Shown here: one piece after another, positions 56,150 through 64,000 of the stretch
Layout of the letters: every line of letters begins with the position of its first letter
Numbering within the stretch: position 1 is the stretch's first letter
Source of the DNA: Hyposmocoma kahamanoa
Taxonomy: Eukaryota; Arthropoda; Insecta; Lepidoptera; Cosmopterigidae
Direction of reading: 5' to 3'
Assembly (NCBI RefSeq): GCF_003589595.1
Contig: NW_020654080.1
Span: 9,616,735-9,680,734, forward strand
Length of the DNA: 64,000 bases
Made by a program: the position numbers and the translations under genes
The notes under the pieces: model-generated
Told to the model about the DNA's origin: nothing
Databases searched by the model: none
The model's input: only the letters and a program-made list of their open reading frames with translations

Positions 56150-56537
56150 GCGACTTATCACTCACGCTCAAAAGAAACTCATGGATGTATGTATTCTACC
56201 TACCCATCCTCACCTAGGGCGCACAAACTTAGTCACTAACAGCGCAGCAAAAGTTCAAACTTGGGGTATGACAATGAACTATGGAGCGCAGCATCCTGGG
56301 AGTCAAATTATCAGACCAAATTAGGAACAGTGATCTAAACTAAAATGCGACTGGGGCGAAGGCCACCATAGAATGGATCCCCAAAGATAGAAAAGGACCA
56401 TGCAGCAGGCCAAAGCGTCGATGGAGAGACGAGCTAGACGCGCACCTAAAGGACTGGACCTCAATAGCTCAAAACAGAGAGGTGTGGAGGTAGTGGGGGA
56501 GGCCTTTGCTCAGCAGTGGGACAGCATAGACTTTTAA
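56150..56537 (+). pseudogene. RTE-like LINE ORF2 C-terminus
   Basis: From about 56290 one frame reads MERSILGVKLSDQIRNSDLN, one stop, then NATGAKATIEWIPKDRK, RPKRRWRDELDAHLKDW and AQNREVWR before a second stop. A shifted frame ends with EAFAQQWDSI. W..R...D.....W...A..R..WR..GEA..QQW is the standard RTE ORF2 C-terminus. Upstream, KKLMDVCILP and KVQTWGMTM are remnants of the ILP.LTYG.QTW block. Stops and indels show it is dead. Confidence 0.85.
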
Positions 56538-56590
56538 AAAAAATACCTAACAGATTTCATCCGATGAAAATAACATAACATAATATTTTT

Positions 56591-56772
56591 ACCACTGCCA
56601 CTGCGGCTATTCCCCGAGACATAATTTTGTTGTAAAGTCCTATGTGCCTGTAATTTCACCAGCACCCTCACCCTTCAAAACCGAAACGCGCGCTCTTTAC
56701 TACTTGGTAAGAAATAGGTAAAGTGGTAGTATTTCCCTGAACAAACTCTTTCACAAGGAACTCTGTTGACAG
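56591..56772 (-). repeat. Rep1, start-side half
   Basis: From CCACTGCCACTGCGGCTATT to GAACAAACTCTTTCACAAGG; the A-tail half is absent, which is unusual for a retroposon and implies later deletion. Confidence 0.82.
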
Positions 56773-56802
56773 TCAATTTCTAGTAAAATTATTTTTTATT
56801 TA

Positions 56803-57027
56803 TATTACCAAGCTACGTCCAGAGAAGTCCAGTTGCAATGCTATTCAAAGCTTTTAATTGCAAAAATCTTAGGGGCATTGTCAGTGTGCCCGTCACCAGC
56901 AACCTCACCCTCCGAAACCAGAACGCAGTAATGCATCACATTACTGATTTGTGGCTGAAATAGGTAAGGTGGCAGTACTTCCCTGAACGAACTCTTTCAC
57001 AAGGACCTCTACTGCTACTACTGCTAA
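56803..57027 (-). repeat. Rep1 retroposon
   Basis: A second copy 30 bp to the right in the same orientation, with an internal deletion after GTGCCCGTCACC and an intact start side ending CTACTGCTACTACTGCT. Confidence 0.83.
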
Positions 57028-57395
57028 CTATGATAGTAACGTTATGTTAATCGGTTATAACGAGAGCTAAATCCATAATTGCCCTCGGTACTTAACACGA
57101 ATAGTTTTACACGTTTAGACAAACCCACATAGCGTTGCTTCGTTTATTTGCATGGAAATGGCGCAAATTATAATACTCATCGGGAACTCGCTCAAACGTT
57201 GCGAGATTGCATCAAAATGCACTTCGTAAATCATTTGTGGTAATCGTTTGTAGCCGATTTTACGGTATAAATAAGTTAAACGTATTGCAAGGTTTTTGCC
57301 GGCCTTTATTTACTTTCAAGTGAGAATCTGAATTAAATTTTAGTTTTATTATGGCATTTTATCTTTTTAACAAAGACAGACCGTTCTTATTTAAG
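57028..57395. other. Unassigned AT-rich DNA
   Basis: No assignable content. Confidence 0.5.
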
Positions 57396-57683
57396 ATACA
57401 AGTGACGGGAACATCAAAGCGTGCACCTGGTGGTAAGCGACACGCCTGACCATAGCAGTTGCAGTGCCACTCAGAGCTCTAAATTGCAAAAGTCTGAAGA
57501 GCACTGTCACTGCGCCCGGCGCCCTAAGACATAAATTGACAAGTCTCATATGACTGTAATTTCACCAGCGCCCACCTCCAGAGTCGGTACGCAATTATGC
57601 TCACATTACTGCTTGGCCGCAGAAATAGGTGTGATGGTAGTACTTCCCAGGACGTATTGTTTCACAAGGAAATCTGCTGCACG
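57396..57683 (-). repeat. Rep1 next to a candidate exon
   Basis: Full-length, from AAGTGACGGGAACATCAAAG to TTCACAAGGAAATCTGCTGC. Its start side lies about 70 bp from the exon candidate at 57753-57809. Confidence 0.9.
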
Positions 57684-57752
57684 TGATTGGCCTAAACGTC
57701 ATCCCATCCGGAAAAGCACCAGCTGCTGTAGAAATAGATAAAGCCGTGATAC

Positions 57753-57809
57753 CTATCCAGGCATCAGTAATACTAGGTATTGCAAGACGATATTGTACTA
57801 AATCGAGCT
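57753..57809 (-). CDS. Candidate internal exon, BRCT-like
   Basis: On the minus strand TTCTTTGTTTTGTTTACAG is a strong 3' splice site. The frame LDLVQYRLAIPSITDAWI follows, and a GATAG/GTATCA donor lies at 57753/57752. Its phase (one base carried over) fits the exon at 53639-53724, completing GCC for alanine. IPSITDAW matches the last strand and third-helix start of BRCT domains. The reading frame stays open beyond the donor to 57690, so a longer exon is possible, but joining from a later GT gives an early stop. The 5' part of the gene was not found. Confidence 0.45.
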
Positions 57810-58727
57810 CTGTAAACAAAACAAAGAAGTTAGGTTACAATCTTTTTGTATAGTAAAAAATATGAAAAATACCATGAATTATGCAAGTTGACCGTGACTT
57901 AACATGTATCATCTTGTTGGTCAATTTAAGAAACCATCATTTATTTTAGAAGTCCAAACAGAAACGTTGTGAAATAAAATATAAAAAAATAAATATTCCT
58001 CCAGGCTAGCTGGGATCCGCGCGCTCCCCTTTTCCAATTTACTTAAGAATTCTTCTAATACATACGAATACTGAATCGAATTCGAAACGTATCGTACAAA
58101 AGAGGTATTCAGCGTCAATTTCCTGCGAAACTAAAAATCTTTTCGCCTTTATGCGAGGAAGCCTTGAAGGCCTATCGAATTACACGTTTTTTATGGATAC
58201 GGCGTAGTTTACGCAAATGTCTGGAAGTATACACTCCCGCTCTTGAATTACACCCTTGGGAACAAACGAAAGAGGTGACATTTCCTTTTTTGTGGAACAA
58301 GTGGGAAATTGTGCGTCATTAATAATTCATGAAGGTGTCAATACGCTACTGCAAAATAATATAAAGAGTAGATAATAGAGGATTGCTACGACCGCAATGT
58401 GATTTCAACTTTTGTGTAATAGGCTTACGGTGTGACCCGAAAGTGTTATCTCATGAAAATAGTTTGAAATTTTGTTCGCCGATACCTCGCTTTTGAGTAT
58501 GTAATCGGATTACCGGAGAACTAAAAGGTACCGTTACCTTTTAAGTAGAGGTCCGCAAAGTAATGTTGAATTTCTGTATGAATTTGTTTTGATAAATTTG
58601 GTTTATCTGGAAATTGAAACACGTGGTGAATTCTATTGATATAATACGTGAAACTCATACTAAACTGAAAAAAAAACTCTGGCGCGTCAGCCACGCGTCT
58701 GTAGCGCTTTAGCAATTTTTAGTTTTC
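57810..58727. other. Unassigned; possible exon-like patch at 58010-58130
   Basis: On the minus strand TTTTTAGTTTCGCAG at about 58120 precedes two overlapping open frames, one reading VLEEFLSKLEKGSARIPASL. No donor or similarity supports it enough for a call. Confidence 0.35.
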
Positions 58728-58818
58728 TTATAATACCTAAGTGACGGGATGAATAAGTTCTGCGCCTGATGGTAAGCGATATAGGCATATCGCCCATAAC
58801 AGTTGCAGTACTTTAAAT
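58728..58818 (-). repeat. Rep1 A-tail side, cut by SINE-C
   Basis: ATAATACCTAAGTGACGGGA to ATAACAGTTGCAGTACTTTA, where it meets the tail of a SINE-C. Confidence 0.8.
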
Positions 58819-59150
58819 TTTTATCGAATTGACATTCAATTATTTTTTGTGAAATTACTTCACTAGTTTGTTATAATTATTAATACAAAGATCGAACACT
58901 CAGAAAAAATTCCTTCGATCCGGCCGGATTCGAACCGATGTCTTCTACCTTACCGTGCCAGATGCTATACTAACTAAGCCACGGAACGAACCAGCGGACC
59001 TCACGAATTTTCCTATGTGCTTGCGTCGTGTCTTTGTATTTGGTTTTTCAACAACTTTTTAGTCGTAGCGCCATCTATGAGAAATCTATGAAAGATTTAT
59101 CACCCAGTTAGTACCTTTACAGCTACCAGTCCTGGCGAGAGATGTCGCTA
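58819..59150 (-). repeat. SINE-C, full copy
   Basis: Reverse complement of 53165-53525 throughout: tail (TTCGATCCGGCCGGATTCG side), tRNA-like unit (ACTAACTAAGCCACGGAACG) and head (TTTTTAGTCGTAGCGCCATC). Confidence 0.85.
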
Positions 59151-59162
59151 TTCGCTGTATTT

Positions 59163-59384
59163 TAAATTTCTATTGAATTGATATTCAATTATTTTCTGTG
59201 AAATTGCTCCATTAGTTTGTTATGATTATTAATACAAAGATCGAACACTCAGAAAAAATTCCTTCGATCCGGCCGGATTCATAGATGGCGCTACGACTAA
59301 AAAGTCGTTGAAAAACTAAATACAAAGACACGACGCAAGCACATGCGAAAATTCGTGAGGTCCGCTGGTTTGTTTCGTGATCAC
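59163..59384. repeat. Head-to-tail rearranged SINE-C
   Basis: 59163-59279 is a minus-strand SINE-C tail up to the GGATCCGGCC region. At 59279 it switches abruptly to a plus-strand head (CATAGATGGCGCTACGACTA to GAGGTCCGCTGGTTTG). The tRNA-like unit is absent. Confidence 0.8.
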
Positions 59385-59517
59385 CCGTACCCTTGAAAAC
59401 CGGAACGCAGTAAAGATCACACTGCTACTTGGCGGCAGAAATATGTAGGTAAGGTGGCAGTACTTCCCTGGACGAACTCTTTCTGTTACTAAAACTACTA
59501 CTACTACTGCTACTAAG
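59385..59517 (-). repeat. Rep1, start-side half
   Basis: ACCCTTGAAAACCGGAACGC to CCTGGACGAACTCTTTCTGT, ending in an expanded ACTACTACTACTGCTACT. Confidence 0.82.
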
Positions 59518-59669
59518 TTCACTAATTGATACTGGAAAGTGGCACGTGACATGTCCATGGCGCTACAACTGCGCTTCTAAATATTGTATGAAAATTAGCA
59601 TCGCGCGGTTGTAGTGCCACATAAGCACCACTGCAAAGATTCTATAAGCGTCTAATTTCAAGGTGCCCT
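59518..59669. mobile_element. M2 MITE, left end missing
   Basis: CATGGCGCTACAACTGCGCT and TCTATAAGCGTCTAATTTCA with AGGTGCCC at the right end match 51506-51726. Confidence 0.75.
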
Positions 59670-60022
59670 ACATCAGGATGTACCGAATTCGATTCTAGAC
59701 ACGGCCAATTTGGGAACGGAACCCTCGGAACTAATTTCATTACTGTAGTACTCATACTCAACGTACAGATGAGACCATGTAATGTGTTAACGTAATGAGT
59801 GACATTGAATCTTGACTTTCTAAGACGCCTTTGAGATTTGCTATGAGATATTCCCCACAGTTTACAACTCTAACAGAATATACTCCAATACTCCACCTAT
59901 TTTTACCAATGGTACATGAAGTACGCCATTCGCTGAGTTAATCTTCTTTAATTACGTACTTAATTTTGTTATGTTTCATAACTACAGTACGTGTCTAGCT
60001 ATTTATTATGAGTATAATTTTT
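59670..60022. other. Unassigned AT-rich DNA
   Basis: No assignable content. Confidence 0.5.
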
Positions 60023-60174
60023 ATTATCACTAGTATCAGGTTTCTTACCACGGTATGACTTCTTTTTATTTTCCCGATATTTCGGAACGGTTGCACGCTC
60101 CATGGTCACGGGTTGACTCTCAACCCGCAGTAAGAAGAACTCTCACATAAGAAGTCACTGATACTAGTGATAAT
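60023..60174. repeat. Foldback of 152 bp
   Basis: ATTATCACTAGTATCAG (60023-60039) is exactly complementary to 60158-60174. The centre contains CCGATATTTCGGAACGG and CCATGGTCACGGGTTG, reminiscent of M3's CATGGTCACG region. Confidence 0.75.
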
Positions 60175-60237
60175 CATTTAGTGAATAACCACGAAAGTCT
60201 TAAAATCTATATAGTATAATTTTTATTTAAAAAAAAG

Positions 60238-60510
60238 TAACCGACTTCAAACTTTGCTCATATGTAATTACAAACTGAAACTAAACTGGTCAAGAAACGG
60301 TTACCTGAAAGTGAGCGAAACAGAATTTATCCTCAAGTTTACTACCCTTAGAGGTGGAATATTTTCCTTAAATTTAAATTCGACTAATACTGAGGTAATT
60401 AAAACATATAAATCAACAAAATCAGTTCACAAATGCTAAAGTAATCACGTAACATACACAACAAAAATACTGTCAAATTGAGAACCTCCTCCTTTTTTTG
60501 AAGTCGGTTA
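60238..60510 (+). repeat. M1 repeat, best copy
   Basis: TAACCGACTTCAAA (60238-60251) and TTTGAAGTCGGTTA (60497-60510) are perfect 14-bp inverted repeats. Inside are GAAACGGTTACCTGAAAGTG, AGAGGTGGAATATTTTCC and AATTGAGAACCTCCTCC. No coding capacity; six copies in the window. Confidence 0.85.
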
Positions 60511-60599
60511 AAAAACCAAGTATCGTAATAAAAAAATATTTGAATCTCTCTCTACCATATTAATTACTTGGTCTCCTTTATATTAATAAAGGAGGCCAT

Positions 60600-60865
60600 T
60601 AAGCCGAGGTAGCCTAATGATTCGACCTGTCACTTCTCGAGCAGAGCGTCGTGGGTTCGAATTCGGGGTCGCACTTCTCAGTTTCTCGGGATTTGAAAAA
60701 ATTATCAAGAAAAATATCTTGAGGAAACCTACACACATCTGCAGAGCAATTTAGTGATTACTATGAAGTTCCCAATCTGCGCCCGCACGGGAACTATATC
60801 TAAAACCCTTTCATCGTGGAAGGAGGCCTGTACTCAGCAGGGAGACTATATATAGGCTATTTATT
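60600..60865 (+). repeat. SINE-B, diverged
   Basis: TAGCCTAATGATTCGACCTG (A-box region), GTGGGTTCGAATTCGGGGTC (B-box region), body, and GGAAGGAGGCCTGTACTCAG near the end, resembling RTE-LINE 3' ends. Confidence 0.78.
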
Positions 60866-60944
60866 CCTATGAGTACCAGAGCTATGGAATTCACTCCGGG
60901 GCTAGTGCCAGAACACCCAAATCAGGAGCAATTTAAAAAAGTTC

Positions 60945-61028
60945 ATTTTCGAATAGGTCCTACCGGGAATCGAACCCAGGATCTCATGACGTAGCACTCA
61001 CAATGCAAACCACTAAGCCCCCGAGGTC
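60945..61028 (-). repeat. SINE-D, best copy
   Basis: The minus strand reads GACGACCTCGGGGGCTTAGT, then CCTGGGTTCGATTCCCGGTA with a perfect B box GGTTCGATTCC. It is tRNA-like but lies among repeats and has two decayed relatives, so a SINE head is more likely than a tRNA gene. Confidence 0.72.
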
Positions 61029-62859
61029 GTCAAACAAAATACTAAGGTACTTACTAAAAGACTGAAACAACCTTACTAGTTAACCAGAAAAGTTGTTTCA
61101 TAACCAGTAGCATCTATTCATTCGCGCGAGCGCAATACTCAATTAGAATCGTTAAATGGTGATTTTTAAAACGTCATGTCTAATGAACTCCATTCAACTA
61201 GCAATTTCAATGGCATTCAAATCCTCTCCTTGTCATAAGTAACACATTTGCTCTTCGATAACTTTCGAGATATTAGCATTATTTTTTTTAAGTCAATTAC
61301 GCTGTATTGGTTATTTCCATCCGGTCACCTACAAGGTGATCCACCGCCAATTTTAAATACCAACTGCTCCACTCTATATTTTCCATGATTGTAGATTTCG
61401 CTGATTCCAGATACTAGGTTGCTAACTCAATTTCGCTAAAATGTCGATTACGTTAGTTATGATAAGAAGGGCAAAAATTTATTATTTATTTATTATTTAT
61501 TGCACAAGAAAAAGCACAGATTACATTTAATAAAAGGAAAACACAAACAAAAGGTATGAGATGGTGGATGAGGTCACAGCGATCCTCTGCACTTATACAC
61601 TACTGTTTGTGGTCACTTGTGATAGGAGTAACGCCGAGTCGTTTTCTGGGTGATAAACAATAAATACAAAATTCCCAAATATTTTGTACTAACACACTTT
61701 TTTATACAAAAAGAAAAACTTTTTTTATAATTCCCAGTACCTCCAGTAAAGGAAGAGTACCATTATAAAGTACACATATTTTTCTATAAATCTAGCCATA
61801 TGTCATGTCTGTACATCGCCGTGGTTATGATTTTTATACTTTCACATACATATAATTTGTTTCATATAGTTAATAATAAATAAATAAATAAGCAGTTTTA
61901 TCATATTATGATCATGTAAAACTTTGTCCACTAGGAAACTCGGGAGAAGAATTATTAAAGTTCAAAATAGATAGGCTCAGATATTATTAACGCATTTTAT
62001 TCCACTCCACAATCTTGCAAAAATTATAAGAGGAAAAATACAGCCGTTGGATCAAAAATCGTATTCGTAAAGTGACTGCGCCGTTTTTTTTAAAAAAAGC
62101 CGAGCCTGCACCTATTTCCTTAATGGCTTTCTAGAACAGCGGCTTATTTGAAACGCTTCTGCTTTATCAGGAAGATGTTGAAAAAATTGAAACGTGTCTG
62201 CCACGATAAGTTGACGAATCGTAGACCACCTCAATGTTGTCACGTGATTGATTATTCTAACGAAATGCTTGGAGTCCCATTCACAATAAAATTTAGCTTC
62301 TTCCGAGTAAATCTTTGTAATAAGTCAAAAAAGGGTCAATTTTGGATTTGGTCACTATTCTTGAAAAGCGTCGAAGATGGTAAATGTAAAAGAAAATCAA
62401 GTAAACGTTATTGAAGCGATCACTTTTTAACATAATTGTAAGTAAATGAAAAAAAAAATCTTCTACAAAATTTAGTTAAATTAATCATAAATTTTTAAAC
62501 ATAAAATAAAATAATCTAAGTTACTACCATTAATACCATTTTGCTTACAATCGCACGTTATTATAACAAATGTGCGATGTTACTAATAGAATATATATAC
62601 CTACACAGTGCTACATATAATAAATAACACGTACGCAATGCACCAATTATGGATCTAAACACTCGTACATAGTTCATTAAATAAGCACACTCGAAAGTAC
62701 GTGATTGGCATTCGCATCCCTACGTGCAATTCGACTTAAGTTCATTTAGTACCATAAACTTGTTAGGTATTTATATTTTGATATTAGTTGTGCAATGCTT
62801 CAGAATGAGCGACTTGGGAGTAAATTGCTTGTAAATTAATTTTGATGATTGTAATGAAT
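61029..62859. other. Unassigned; LINE-tail-like TTATTTATTATTTATTGCAC
   Basis: The words at 61480-61503 look like the reverse complement of a lepidopteran LINE 3' end (GTGCAATAAATAATAAATAA). An 88-codon plus frame (62148-62414) with several cysteines and basic residues is not recognised. Confidence 0.4.
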
Positions 62860-63240
62860 GAGGCCTGAGTTAAGGCCAGGTATTTGAACGCAAGCCTAGA
62901 TTTTAGGTGAGGTGTAGGCGGGCGACTCTTACTTCCCGCAATCTACGCGCTTTAAATTAATATGAATACAATAAGAACAGGAGGAGAAAATTTGACACAG
63001 ATCCGTCGTTGACAAGCGCCCGATGGCGCCTAACGGGGCAGCACGCGGTGTGGCGAGTCGTTAAACCGCTGGGCAATTTTCAAGTTTTGGAATTAATGTG
63101 ACTTTAATAACTATTATAAGGCTTCAATTCAGAACCAAAATTTAGCAGGTTCTATGTAGTAATTAAAGAGAAAGAGGCGAAATTAAATATCTAAAACTAA
63201 TTATTTAAGAATAAAATGTCTAACTTTGCACATAATTTTT
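62860..63240 (+). repeat. R4 repeat, third copy
   Basis: TTTTAGGTGAGGTGTAGGCG, GCGCCCGATGGCGCCTAACG, CCGCTGGGCAATTTTCAAGT, then AACTAATTATTTAAGAATAA and CTTTGCACATAA, the same order as at 14880 and (inverted) 18901. Confidence 0.8.
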
Positions 63241-64000
63241 ATATTTAGATCTTTAAAGATCTGTAAAGAAAGGAAGAAAGGAAAACATTTTTTTGCACTA
63301 AACAGTTTTCTGTCCTTCTTTCTTTCTTCTTATAATACATCATCAGGGTTCGTCAAAATAATTAAAACTCGAATAATCTTTGTTTCATCGGTATGCAAAT
63401 TACACTTGAAATCGTCATTTTAATTAACCTCTGCTACTCATCCATACAACAGATGTAAAATTGCTCTTTATGTACATACATATAGGCTTGTACACGTTTA
63501 TCATTTAGGTACAATATATATGTCGAATAAGATCGAAAAGGTCGAAAAGCTAAACGGGTCACTACCAAGGTTTTTTGTCATTCAAGTACGCAGAAGTTGC
63601 ATAATAAACCTTCGTAAATAGCAAATTTTGAATATGTACCGAAATATTATTTCTTTTTTAAGTATATTGGTTCACTTACAGTTTTGTTATTACAATGTCA
63701 CATACGAGTAGTTAAATTTGGTGAAGATCTTACCTAAATTGTACAACTGTTTATGAGTGAACACAGCTTGCAAAAACAACGCAAATTAAGTTGAATTTAA
63801 AAACAGCAACTTAATCTTTTTTTATATATATATATACCTAATACCACAAAAATACTATAAACACATGCGCACAAGGCTCTCGGACAGTATTAAACTAGAT
63901 GGGGAAAAAAAAGAATTAATTAATGTTTAATCTAATAATCTTACGAAATTTGTACGGCAACTGCTAAAGTATATCGCTAACGTGATTGTGCTTATTACAT
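63241..64000. other. Unassigned AT-rich DNA
   Basis: A TATATATATATA run lies near 63823-63836; no other content assigned. A pyrimidine-rich stretch followed by AG and a GTAAGA donor-like site on the minus strand (about 63731-63770) is too weak to call an exon. Confidence 0.45.

Noticed and set aside
57990..58130. Additional upstream exon of the candidate BRCT gene
   Set aside because: An acceptor-like site and two open frames exist, but there is no convincing donor and no motif.
1..64000. CRISPR arrays, operons, phage or plasmid features
   Set aside because: No regularly spaced short repeats, no dense same-strand coding and no ribosome-binding-site pattern; the repeats are eukaryotic transposable elements.

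Overview
The window looks like insect nuclear DNA, most likely from a moth or butterfly. It is AT-rich, has almost no long open reading frames, and is crowded with short dispersed repeats whose styles I associate with Lepidoptera (tRNA-derived SINEs, an A-tailed retroposon, LINE 3' ends, foldback MITEs). Nothing resembles bacterial gene organisation. No complete host gene is visible. Family names used below are working labels: Rep1 (A-tailed retroposon of about 270-320 bp, + orientation meaning A-rich end on the right); SINE-A, -B, -C and -D (tRNA-like heads with pol III box sequences); M1 (termini containing AACCGACTTC); M2 (termini like GGCGCCCTCAAATTA); M3 (contains CATGGGACCTGTAAAGG); R3 and R4 (unclassified repeats, three copies each); LINE-A and LINE-B (two different LINE C-termini).

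Layout. 0-9.5 kb: Rep1 copies, three R3 copies and fragments of an ORF1-only element. 10.2-12.3 kb: a 5'-truncated LINE with an undamaged RT plus RNase H reading frame, sitting inside a Rep1 copy between 12-bp target-site duplications. 13-21 kb: a SINE-A split by a MITE, a GC-rich foldback, an inverted pair of R4 copies, LINE-B and M3. 21-39 kb: mostly unassigned AT-rich DNA with a hAT-like element, perfect hairpins, SINEs and LINE tails. 40-46 kb: Rep1 split by an M2 MITE, then a longer but frameshifted ORF1-only element. 46.5-47.7 kb: a small non-autonomous LTR element with identical LTRs. 48-60 kb: RTE-like tails, more Rep1, SINE-C rearrangements, and two short minus-strand exon candidates that together resemble the C-terminal end of a BRCT domain. 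60-64 kb: M1, SINE-B, SINE-D and R4.

The only coding potential I can support is: the LINE ORF (10298-12331, minus); the broken ORF1-like gene (42838-43997, plus); several decayed LINE C-termini; and the tentative terminal exons of a host gene (57753-57809 and 53639-53724, minus), whose 4-kb intron would be filled with repeats. The nesting gives a relative chronology: Rep1 and SINE-A are old platforms; the LINE, the LTR element and several MITEs arrived later. No new enzymatic system was found. The most notable items are the two recent-looking retroelement insertions, the ORF1-only element family, the conserved splice-donor motif in R3, and the candidate BRCT exons.
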